The notes beneath the pieces were generated by a model, which worked only from the letters and a program-made list of their open reading frames with translations, had not been told where the DNA came from and ran no database searches. A program made the translations under genes and the position numbers. Shown here piece after piece: positions 1-5,539 of a stretch of 5,539 bases of DNA. Where the stretch lies: contig CAITBU010000198.1 of assembly GCA_903890595.1 (NCBI GenBank), forward strand, positions 1 to 5,539. Direction: 5' to 3'. This DNA comes from an uncultured Holophagaceae bacterium. Its GTDB lineage: Bacteria; Acidobacteriota; Holophagae; Holophagales; Holophagaceae. Position 1 is the first letter of the stretch; the number at the start of each line of letters is the position of its first letter.

Positions 1-1026
1 AAGGGAACGGCCATTGCGAACAACAGCCCGTCTAGCTTGGGTGGGGCCGTGGTGTCCTATGGCGTCAGCCCCAGCCTTCCGGCAGGTCTGAGCCTGAGCA
101 CCTCCACAGGTGCCATCACGGGAACCCCGACGGCCATCACTGCCTTAACGACCTATACCGTGACGGCGACGAATTCTGGTGGCAGCACCACGGCCAGCTT
201 AACGATTACGGTCAATGATGTGGCGCCCAGCAGCCTCGCCTACGGTACAACCACTGCGGTCTATACGAAGGGAACGGCCATTGCGAACAACAGCCCGTCT
301 AGCTTGGGTGGGGCCGTGGTGTCCTATGGCGTCAGCCCCAGCCTTCCGGCAGGTCTGAGCCTGAGCACCTCCACAGGTGCCATCACTGGGACCCCGACGG
401 CCATCACGGCCTTAACGACCTATACCGTGACGGCGACGAATTCTGGTGGCAGCACCACGGCCAGCGTGACGATTACGGTCAATGATGCCGCACCCAGCAG
501 CCTCGCCTACGGGACCAGCCCTGCGGTCTATACGAAGGGAACGGCCATTGCGAGCAACACCCCATCCAACTCGGGTGGAACGGTTGTGTCCTATGGCGTC
601 AGCCCCAGCCTTCCGGCAGGTCTGAGCCTGAGTACCTCCACAGGTGCCATCACGGGAGCCCCGACGGCCATCACGGCCTTAGCGACCTATACCGTGACGG
701 CAACCAACAGCGGTGGCAGCACCACCACTATTCTGACCCTTACAGTGAACGATGTTGCTCCTTCCATTAGTTATGGCAGCGGAAGTTACACCTTCACGAC
801 CAATTTTACGATCACCGCAGTGGCGCCCACAAATACGGGAGGTAGCGTGGTGACTTGGTCCATGACGCCCTCACTCCCGACGGGGTTAAGTTTCAATACA
901 ACGAATGGCAGTATAAGTGGTACACCGACGGCTATTACGGCCCCGACTGCCTATACTGTTACGGCTACAAACACTGGAGGGAGTTGTGCGGTTTCCCCCA
1001 TTCTCCAAGTCAATCCCCCTGCACCC
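1..1026 (+). repeat. 267-bp tandem coding repeat array (putative-Ig units)
   Basis: The sequence AAGGGAACGGCCATTGCGA begins at 1, 268 and 535, an exact period of 267 bp (89 codons). By eye, units 1-267 and 268-534 differ at about a dozen positions. Unit 535-801 keeps long identical blocks such as GGCGTCAGCCCCAGCCTTCC but diverges at both ends. A fourth unit, 802 to about 1026, is recognisable only as protein. The array probably continues to the left. The divergence gradient suggests recent duplication or gene conversion at the left end. Because the period is a multiple of three, copy-number changes would keep the frame. Confidence 0.95.
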
Positions 1027-2895
1027 ACCATCACGGCCCAACCCATCAATAGATCAGTCGCAATTGGACAATCAGGAACATTTAGCATAGCGGTTACTGG
1101 TTCGGGGACCCTCAGTTGCCAGTGGTTTAAGAATGGAACAAATATCTCAGGTGCTACCTCGGTGTCCTACACGACCCCGCTTGTAACCCTAGCCGACAAT
1201 GGTGCCAACTTTAGCGTGGTTGTTAGTGATATATATGGCGGAAGTGCTACCAGTACGAATGCAACACTCACAGTGATTCAGGGCGCGTTCAGTGCTACTG
1301 GATCTATTACTGGAAATAGTGATACACCATCAGCAACCACCTTATCTACCGGTGACATATTGGTGATTCCAGGGGGGGCGATCTCAACTGCCGCGTTTAT
1401 ATACAACCCATCCACCGGCACATTTGCCGCAACGGGTCCCCTGACTACAGCTAGAATTAATGCTACGACAACTCTTCTAGCCAATGGCCAAGTGTTAGTT
1501 ATTGGTGGAATCAGCAAACCGAGTGCAGAGCTGTATGATCCCAACGCCGGAATTTTTACAGCTACAGGCTCCATGGCAATAACAAGGTGGTCCCATACTG
1601 CGACCCTTTTGCCTGATGGGAAAGTACTCGTAACCGGGGGGGCAGGCCCTAGCGGTACAATTGCATTTACAGCAGAAATTTATGATCCATCAAGCGGTAC
1701 CTTTTCGACTACCGGTTCTATGGGGAATGCAAGGCTCGACCATACTGCAACACTACTCACAAATGGTAAGGTTCTCATTGCTGGTGGATACACGAAGACG
1801 GCGGAACTTTTTAACCCAGCGACAGGTGTTTTTTCGATTACAGGATCGATGAGCACTTGGAGGTCAGGTTCTACTGCGAAGCTACTTCCGAATGGGAAAG
1901 TCCTGATAGCAGGTGGGAATGGCGATTTCGATTTTAATCGGACAATCTTAAATACTGTGGAACTGTATGACCCTACTACTGAACAATTTTCGTTCTCTGG
2001 GTCCATGATCGCTACTAGATCAAGGCATTCAGCATCTCTCTTGATGAATGGCAATGTCCTTATCGCCGGGGGGATTGACGCTTCGGGCATTATCAAAGCA
2101 AATGCTGAAATATATAATTGTGAGAGTGGTACTTTTGCCGCCACGGGTTCGATGGGAATACCAAGGCAAAACCAAGCATCTGCGATGCTGATGAACGGGC
2201 TTGTTCTCGTGGTGGGGGGATCGAATAATGACGCAGCCCTGGGAAGTGCTGAATTATATGATCCCCAGGATCTAACCCCCGGCTTCCCGACCATCTCCTT
2301 CATGCCGCAGGTCTACTCTCTTGGCGTGAGTGAGAGCACAACAGTAACTCCTTCTAGTATAGGAACTACTACTTGGTCCATCACTCCGGTGCTTTTCGCT
2401 GGGTTAAGCTTAAACACCACCACAGGTATAATTTCAGGCACTCCAACCACACTTTCGGCAACTCAATCATTCAAAGTAACGGCATCTAACGGGACCAATG
2501 CCACATCTACATTCCTCTGGATTTCAGTGATTACAGCACCAAAACGCCTAAATCACTCCTATGTAGCCCTGAATGGAATGACGGTGACTGTAACTCAATT
2601 CCAGATTGTAGACAGCGGAACTTATTATACATATAATTTATCTTATAGGCAAGACAATGCAACAAGTAATTTTATCGACGAAGCCTCATTCAAACTTTAC
2701 TTCACTGATAGTACAGGTATGCCTCAATACGGCTTCTTCAACAGGATAGCTCCAGGGGGGACCTTGAATCGAACTTATCAGTGGCAAGAAATTAAATCAA
2801 AAACACCAAATATTCTTGAATACGATGCGAACAATTTCTTTACTTCGACTCCCGCTTCAGGGACCTTGCAGTGGCGTGTTCCAGTTCCTAATTGA
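1..2895 (+). CDS. Large putative-Ig/Kelch repeat protein, C-terminal part (start off window)
   Basis: The frame is open from base 1, so the true start and any signal peptide lie to the left; a TTG at 37 is only an internal codon. The visible 964 residues contain, in order: putative-Ig (He_PIG-type) domains up to about 1026, each with the signature SLPAGLSLSTSTGAITGTPT or a variant; an Ig-like domain at about 1027-1278 (core Cys at 1117, Trp at 1123, the later LADNGA turn, but no second Cys); seven Kelch-type blades at about 1284-2271 (motifs such as HTATLLPDGKVLVTGG followed by AEIYDPSSGTF); a further putative-Ig domain at about 2280-2535; and an unrecognised C-terminal domain rich in Tyr and Phe. 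No transmembrane helix or LPXTG anchor is visible. Proteins of this style are usually exported or on the cell surface and thought to bind proteins or glycans. The ligand and the role here are unknown. The first 730 bases are GC-rich and the rest less so. Confidence 0.9.
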   Translation, partial: KGTAIANNSPSSLGGAVVSYGVSPSLPAGLSLSTSTGAITGTPTAITALTTYTVTATNSGGSTTASLTITVNDVAPSSLAYGTTTAVYTKGTAIANNSPSSLGGAVVSYGVSPSLPAGLSLSTSTGAITGTPTAITALTTYTVTATNSGGSTTASVTITVNDAAPSSLAYGTSPAVYTKGTAIASNTPSNSGGTVVSYGVSPSLPAGLSLSTSTGAITGAPTAITALATYTVTATNSGGSTTTILTLTVNDVAPSISYGSGSYTFTTNFTITAVAPTNTGGSVVTWSMTPSLPTGLSFNTTNGSISGTPTAITAPTAYTVTATNTGGSCAVSPILQVNPPAPTITAQPINRSVAIGQSGTFSIAVTGSGTLSCQWFKNGTNISGATSVSYTTPLVTLADNGANFSVVVSDIYGGSATSTNATLTVIQGAFSATGSITGNSDTPSATTLSTGDILVIPGGAISTAAFIYNPSTGTFAATGPLTTARINATTTLLANGQVLVIGGISKPSAELYDPNAGIFTATGSMAITRWSHTATLLPDGKVLVTGGAGPSGTIAFTAEIYDPSSGTFSTTGSMGNARLDHTATLLTNGKVLIAGGYTKTAELFNPATGVFSITGSMSTWRSGSTAKLLPNGKVLIAGGNGDFDFNRTILNTVELYDPTTEQFSFSGSMIATRSRHSASLLMNGNVLIAGGIDASGIIKANAEIYNCESGTFAATGSMGIPRQNQASAMLMNGLVLVVGGSNNDAALGSAELYDPQDLTPGFPTISFMPQVYSLGVSESTTVTPSSIGTTTWSITPVLFAGLSLNTTTGIISGTPTTLSATQSFKVTASNGTNATSTFLWISVITAPKRLNHSYVALNGMTVTVTQFQIVDSGTYYTYNLSYRQDNATSNFIDEASFKLYFTDSTGMPQYGFFNRIAPGGTLNRTYQWQEIKSKTPNILEYDANNFFTSTPASGTLQWRVPVPN

Positions 2896-2898
2896 TTC

Positions 2899-2986
2899 GG
2901 CCCCAACCATCAACTTTGGAACCTCGGGTAGCCCACCGACGCCCCTCGCTTCGTCGGTTACCTCCGAACAGCATGGTTGGTGTGCC
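2899..2986. other. Nested inverted repeats after the Ig/Kelch stop codon
   Basis: The outer arms CCAACCAT (2903-2910) and ATGGTTGG (2973-2980) are perfect complements. They can be extended by GGC (2899-2901) with GCC (2984-2986). Inside them, ACCGACG (2935-2941) pairs with CGTCGGT (2952-2958), and GGTA (2927-2930) can pair with TACC (2959-2962). This begins 4 bases after the stop at 2895, in the gap between two converging genes. No U-run follows, so it is not a textbook intrinsic terminator. It may shape the 3' end of the mRNA or be an intergenic repeat. The remainder of the gap, to 3088, holds a 6-bp arm pair (AACCCA 2989-2994, TGGGTT 3019-3024) and no gene that I can support. Confidence 0.45.
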
Positions 2987-3043
2987 TTAACCCAATTCGG
3001 AATTCGCCTTCTCGGTTCTGGGTTGGCGTAAGTTCTCCGCTGC

Positions 3044-3118
3044 CAAAGGCAAGAAAATACCCAACTTCTTTTGTTCCTATAGGCGATCTCACCCGCTTGC
3101 CTTTGACTTGGAGATCGC
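3044..3118 (-). terminator. Inverted repeats at the integrase 3' end, possible terminator
   Basis: Two perfect arm pairs overlap the last codons and stop of the integrase gene. CAAAGGCAAG (3044-3053) pairs with CTTGCCTTTG (3096-3105), and GCGATCTC (3083-3090) pairs with GAGATCGC (3111-3118). They interleave, so only one can form at a time. Neither is followed by a strong U-run on the minus strand, although a TATTTTCTT stretch lies nearby. The position suggests transcript-end structure for the integrase mRNA, but this is a weak call. Confidence 0.3.
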
Positions 3119-4531
3119 GGCGGGTTGGGATGGCTTGATCTGGAGGCTGGCAACCTGCTCGGGTCCCTCCAGCCCCAGTGCTGGGGCGATCGACCGGAAT
3201 CGTGCCGCGGCGGCATCAGGGCAGAGGTGGCCGTAGTGTTTCTCGACCATGCGGGTGTCGCTATGACCAAGCTGTCGAGCTACGAGGATGAGGTCCAGCC
3301 CAGCTCCGATCCAGGTCGACGCTGCAGTGTGCCGGAGTTCGTGGAAGGTAAAGAGGGCGATAGCCGCGGCTTCACAGGCGGCAGCCATGGCCCTCGCTTG
3401 ATCGTTCCGACCCCATGTCTGCCCAGCCTTCGAGACACGGCGCTTCACCTCTCCTGCCCGCTCGAACATCAGGGCATCAGCCTTAAGACCTGCTGTGGTG
3501 GCCTCGAAGAAGCGTTGGCCTTCCTCTGTTAGGAAGATGTGCCGGGCCTTACCGCTCTTTGATATCTGGCTGGGGATGAATAGGGTTTGAGCCTCTCTGT
3601 TGTATTCAGCAACAGTTATCCGCGTGAGTTCCCCATACGGGGCCCCGGTATAGAGGGCAGCCTTCACCAGCATCTGGAAGTCAGGCGGACACGCCCGGAC
3701 AAATCTGACTTGGTCCTCGATGGACAGAAATCTCACCCGAGCAGAGGTGGTGCCGCGGTAGGGTTTCACTTCCTTCCACGGAGACTCGGCTCCCACCATG
3801 CGACGGTCATGGGCATGGTTTAAAGCAGCCTTGAGGATGGTCAGCACCCGGTTCGCGCTGTCCTTCCTGGCCCGCTTTTCATTCTCAGTGCTGGGTGGCA
3901 CCGAAGGCTGAGGTGCCACCTTGGCAGCCTTGCGTGGTTTCTTGAAGTTTCGAGGCTTGGGGGTTGGTTTGCCTGGGGGCAGTGGTGCTTTGGTCCGAAG
4001 TCGCCTTGGTGAGGTAGCGAGGGCGTCCAACCACCTTTCTATCTGTCTGCGAGTGATCCGGGCAACATCGATCTCCCCCAGGGCAGGCAGGATGTGGGCG
4101 TTGATCTGGTAAACCTGGCGATCGACGCTCTTGACCCCGCGACGCAGGCAATCTTGAGTATAGTGCTCCATGGCCACCTTGATTGTGTAGGCACCCTCAT
4201 GGGTGTCTTCACCGTCCGCCCGTCGCCGTGACTGCCGGGCCACCTCCTCATACCATTTACGGGCCTTGGCCTGGGCCTGGGCCCAGTCAAGAATCCGGAC
4301 GCCATCAGCATCTTCATAATCGTCCGAGGTCCCGATGGCCGTGGCCTTCCGCTCCCCTGTGGCCTTATCGCGCCACTTTGCCTGCCAGGTCCCCGCGGCC
4401 CTCGATTCAGGTCGGTAGTAGCCGAAGTGCTCCCCTTCGGCCAGTGCAGTCCAGAACGGGGGCCTCCTCGGCAGCAGCTTGAGGCGATTCGTTCGGTTGT
4501 CTAGGGTGGGGTCCTTCTTGGCGCGGGCCAT
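3089..4531 (-). CDS. Tyrosine recombinase / site-specific integrase with catalytic Arg I replaced by Pro
   Basis: A complete 480-residue phage/island-type integrase. The N-terminal region (about 35-100, GTWQAKWRDKATGER ... DADGVRILDWAQAQAKARKW) resembles the arm-binding region of a common integrase family. A SAM-like core-binding domain spans about 115-260 and is interrupted by a long Lys/Pro-rich insertion (about 176-224). The catalytic domain follows. Visible active-site residues are the beta-hairpin Lys of SKSGKAR (K325), H397 and R400 of FHELRH, H423 of LGHSD, and the nucleophile Y433 in EKHYGHL. The first catalytic Arg is missing: TGAPYGEL has Pro298 (codon at 3638-3640) where the family has Arg. 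By family knowledge this Arg contacts the scissile phosphate, so activity is doubtful. The ATG at 4531 is chosen because AAGGGAG lies 8 bases upstream. The gene starts 181 bases from the tRNA-Glu remnant, its likely attachment site. Confidence 0.96.
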   Translation of the reverse strand: MARAKKDPTLDNRTNRLKLLPRRPPFWTALAEGEHFGYYRPESRAAGTWQAKWRDKATGERKATAIGTSDDYEDADGVRILDWAQAQAKARKWYEEVARQSRRRADGEDTHEGAYTIKVAMEHYTQDCLRRGVKSVDRQVYQINAHILPALGEIDVARITRRQIERWLDALATSPRRLRTKAPLPPGKPTPKPRNFKKPRKAAKVAPQPSVPPSTENEKRARKDSANRVLTILKAALNHAHDRRMVGAESPWKEVKPYRGTTSARVRFLSIEDQVRFVRACPPDFQMLVKAALYTGAPYGELTRITVAEYNREAQTLFIPSQISKSGKARHIFLTEEGQRFFEATTAGLKADALMFERAGEVKRRVSKAGQTWGRNDQARAMAAACEAAAIALFTFHELRHTAASTWIGAGLDLILVARQLGHSDTRMVEKHYGHLCPDAAAARFRSIAPALGLEGPEQVASLQIKPSQPAAISKSKASG

Positions 4532-4539
4532 GGGCAGGT

Positions 4540-4546
4540 CTCCCTT
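4540..4546 (-). promoter_or_regulatory. Ribosome binding site of the integrase gene
   Basis: On the minus strand AAGGGAG lies 8 bases before the ATG at 4531. It is a good Shine-Dalgarno match and decides the start codon. Confidence 0.7.
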
Positions 4547-4573
4547 ACCCTCACTATGGGTTCAAGAGGGTCA

Positions 4574-4616
4574 ACTTGCATATGACTTGCACAGATAGTT
4601 CGGAATGGAGCCGAAC
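4574..4616. repeat. Short direct and inverted repeats upstream of the integrase
   Basis: ACTTGCA occurs at 4574-4580 and again at 4585-4591, an 11-bp period that puts both copies on the same DNA face. Just beyond, GTTCGG (4598-4603) and CCGAAC (4611-4616) form a 6-bp inverted repeat with a 7-base centre. Their place between the integrase start and the attachment core suits arm-type integrase sites, an excisionase site or an operator. Which one, if any, cannot be told from the sequence. Confidence 0.35.
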
Positions 4617-4643
4617 CCAACAGGATGCCTAATAACTGTTTTC

Positions 4644-4674
4644 CTTATATTTCAATCACTTTCCCTTGTTGCAA
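4644..4674 (-). promoter_or_regulatory. Weak promoter candidate for the integrase
   Basis: On the minus strand TTGCAA (4669-4674) and TATAAG (4644-4649) are separated by 19 bases, which is longer than the ideal spacing. The candidate lies in the AT-richer part of the upstream region and would give a leader of over 100 bases containing the short repeats at 4574-4616. Confidence 0.3.
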
Positions 4675-4700
4675 ACAGCCCCAAAGCGTTGCATCAAGGG
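4663..4700. repeat. Imperfect inverted repeat next to the attachment core
   Basis: CCCTTGTTGC (4663-4672) and GCATCAAGGG (4691-4700) match as inverted copies at 9 of 10 positions, with an 18-base centre. The motif GTTGCA also recurs directly at 4668 and 4688. It lies 12 bases left of the tRNA remnant, on the presumed element side, and overlaps the -35 candidate. It may be a recombination-arm site or a regulatory site. Confidence 0.35.
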
Positions 4701-4712
4701 CTTCTTGCCCCT

Positions 4713-4756
4713 CTTTCACGGCGGTAACACGGGTTCAAATCCCGTTAGCCCTACCA
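4713..4756 (+). other. 3' fragment of tRNA-Glu(TTC): attachment site (attR) of an integrative element
   Basis: The fragment matches the second half of a bacterial tRNA-Glu. It has anticodon loop CTTTCAC (4713-4719, anticodon TTC at 4715-4717), 3' anticodon stem GGCGG (4720-4724), variable loop TAAC, T arm ACGGG-TTCAAAT-CCCGT (4729-4745) with a perfect stem, acceptor strand TAGCCCT (4746-4752), discriminator A and encoded CCA (4754-4756). Left of 4713 the bases CCCCT do not give the expected CCGCC stem partner, and there is no D arm. Integrases often use a tRNA 3' half as attB, leaving one displaced 3' copy at the far end of the element. The abrupt break at the anticodon loop and the adjacent integrase fit this well. 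It cannot make a functional tRNA as it stands. Confidence 0.85.
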
Positions 4757-4804
4757 AAACAGAGAGGCGACCGCCAACCGGCGGTCGCTTCTCTGTTTTG
4801 GTAG
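4751..4804. terminator. Long hairpin terminator, probably bidirectional
   Basis: A 25-base arm (4751-4775) and its complement (4780-4804) enclose the loop AACC. The arms are complementary except for one G-T pair. AAAA precedes the GC-rich core and TTTT follows it, on both strands, so the structure could stop transcription of the tRNA from the left and of the abiEii-like gene from the right. Unusually, the stem begins inside the tRNA acceptor end and includes its CCA, so CTACCA is mirrored on both sides. Confidence 0.8.
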
Positions 4805-4825
4805 AAGAAAGTGGCGGGATTTGAA
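4805..4825 (-). other. Inverted tRNA-tail-like sequence
   Basis: CGGGATTTGAA (4815-4825) is the exact inverse complement of TTCAAATCCCG in the T arm of the tRNA-Glu remnant (4734-4744). Read on the minus strand, it continues through CCACTTTCTT to CTACCA, in the order T loop, acceptor-like stretch, CCA. The 5' half of a T stem is absent, so this is not a tRNA. It may be a decayed convergent tRNA tail or an inverted partial copy. The short gap from 4826 to 4854 shows nothing else. Confidence 0.35.
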
Positions 4826-4854
4826 GTCACTGAATGGCTGGCAGGTAGGTCCGC

Positions 4855-5539
4855 TCAACGATCCAATCCACGATAGCTACGCACATGCTGCGCCTTCCAC
4901 TGCAGCAGGGGCATGACCGCAATGGATGACTGGACGGCTGTATCCGCGGTCAGCAGCTCTGGGTGGATGTCACCCCGATCCCATAAGGCTTCGATGAAGC
5001 TCACCTCATGGGTTCGCAGCGGAAGCAGCCTGGCCAGGCCCTCCCTGGCGCTTGTCTGGATGCTCGCAAGATCCTGCACGTGCCTTCCCGGCCGCAGGAG
5101 TGGCCTGACCATGCGATCGAAGTCGGACTCGGCCATCTGAGCCTGTTCCGGCGTGGCCATCCTCAGGTCCATGGTGCGGCTCATGGCCCCCATCACAACG
5201 AAGGGAAGGCGGAGCAAGTCCATATCCAGATCCGGGTGGCTGAACAGGCCGGCAGCATCAAAGACATCTCGCGCTGCGGATCGATCCAGCAGGGCGATCA
5301 GCTTGCCCGCCGCCAGATCGTGTAGCCCCACGACAGGGATTTCTTTGGCCTGAAATGACCCCAGCGTCCTGGAGTCCTGGAATCGAATCGGCTCAAGTGG
5401 GACCCGGTGCATGTAGTTGAGGTCCACCTCCAGGTTGCCCCCCTGCCCCTGGGCACCGGCGTAGCGAAGCTGCCACTTGCCCCCCGCATGTTCAACGGGC
5501 ACCCGGCGCACCGCGAAGCCCTCCGCCTCGAAGACCCTC
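4855..5539 (-). CDS. abiEii: AbiEii/AbiGii-type nucleotidyltransferase toxin, N-terminus off window
   Basis: The frame is open to the right edge (a GTG at 5509-5511 is internal), giving 228 visible residues that end at a TGA at 4855. The visible motifs fit the AbiEii/AbiGii nucleotidyltransferase family: the strand with Asp in EVDLNYM (Asp codon 5422-5424) and the helix LAAGKLIALLDRSAARDVFD (Lys codon 5302-5304, followed by Arg-Asp). The N-terminal GS and DxD metal-binding motifs would lie beyond 5539. Family members run to about 270-300 residues, so roughly 50-80 are missing because of the window edge. Known members transfer nucleotides, in some cases onto tRNA, and act as the toxin of type IV-like toxin-antitoxin or abortive-infection pairs. 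The antitoxin (AbiEi-like) is normally encoded just upstream, here off the right edge. The gene ends 50 bases from the terminator hairpin. By the att reading it is on the chromosomal side of the island junction, or in a neighbouring island. Confidence 0.88.
   Translation of the reverse strand, partial: RVFEAEGFAVRRVPVEHAGGKWQLRYAGAQGQGGNLEVDLNYMHRVPLEPIRFQDSRTLGSFQAKEIPVVGLHDLAAGKLIALLDRSAARDVFDAAGLFSHPDLDMDLLRLPFVVMGAMSRTMDLRMATPEQAQMAESDFDRMVRPLLRPGRHVQDLASIQTSAREGLARLLPLRTHEVSFIEALWDRGDIHPELLTADTAVQSSIAVMPLLQWKAQHVRSYRGLDR

Larger units (their letters stand above)
3089..4756. mobile_element. Integrase-attR end module of an integrative element
   Basis: The integrase gene, its repeat-rich upstream region and the truncated tRNA-Glu tail together form a standard int-att module. 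The right boundary is the tRNA tail ending at 4756. The left extent is unknown and probably lies outside the window, so this entry marks only the part that can be supported. No excisionase, relaxase or phage structural gene is visible. Confidence 0.65.

Noticed and set aside
1..801. CRISPR-like array
   Set aside because: The repeats are 267 bp, contiguous, coding and in frame, with no spacers.
1680..2303. A 207-codon open frame on the minus strand
   Set aside because: It lies wholly opposite the Kelch repeats and its periodic pattern mirrors them, which is expected of an antisense shadow. No ribosome binding site or family resemblance is seen.
2921..2940. Second copy of the att core (TAGCCC-ACC similarity at 2929-2937)
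   Set aside because: Only about nine bases match and the T arm is absent, so this is not a credible att site.
4558..4565. GGGTTCAA shared with the tRNA T arm (4731-4738)
   Set aside because: Eight bases with no extension on either side, consistent with chance.
4697..4756. A complete but unusual tRNA beginning at AGGGCTT (4697-4703), which could nearly pair with TAGCCCT
   Set aside because: Only 60 bases separate start and end, there is no D arm, and the 5' anticodon stem does not pair with GGCGG. The match is probably chance.
5509..5539. AbiEii-like gene as a truncated pseudogene starting at the GTG at 5509-5511
   Set aside because: The frame remains open with plausible coding sequence to the window edge, so the missing N-terminal motifs are most simply off window.

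Overview
The window comes from a GC-rich bacterial chromosome. It has three protein genes and one tRNA-derived attachment site. A large surface-type protein built from putative-Ig and Kelch repeats, beside a proteobacterial-style tyrosine integrase, fits Acidobacteriota (Holophaga/Geothrix-like) or another repeat-protein-rich soil or sediment lineage. That assignment is an inference from protein style, not proof.

Layout. (1) 1-2895, plus strand: the C-terminal 964 residues of a very large repeat protein whose start lies left of the window. It has four putative-Ig (He_PIG-type) domains, the first three encoded by a 267-bp tandem DNA repeat. These are followed by one Ig-like domain, seven Kelch-type blades, another putative-Ig domain and an unrecognised C-terminal domain. 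(2) 2896-3088: a convergent intergenic gap rich in inverted repeats. (3) 3089-4531, minus strand: a complete tyrosine recombinase/integrase of 480 residues. All its catalytic positions are recognisable except the first arginine, which reads Pro (TGAPYGEL where TGxRxGEL is expected). (4) 4532-4712: the integrase upstream region, with a good ribosome binding site, a weak promoter candidate and several short repeats. (5) 4713-4756: the last 44 nt of a tRNA-Glu(TTC) gene, from the anticodon loop to CCA, with no 5' half. (6) 4751-4804: a 25-bp-stem hairpin terminator that starts inside the tRNA tail. (7) 4855 to the right edge, minus strand: an AbiEii/AbiGii-type nucleotidyltransferase toxin, cut by the window at its N-terminus.

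Reading of the whole: the orphan tRNA-Glu tail beside an integrase gene is the expected appearance of one end (attR) of an integrative element or genomic island. Because the bases left of the tail are not tRNA, the element should lie to the left (integrase side, possibly including the repeat protein) and the original chromosome to the right (terminator and abiEii-like gene). An intact tRNA-Glu ending in the same 44 bases is predicted at the other, unseen end. The Pro-for-Arg change may mean the integrase is inactive and the element locked in place, unless it is a sequencing error. I see no clearly undescribed system; the substituted integrase on its tRNA scar and the near-palindromic tRNA-tail/terminator locus are the most unusual points.
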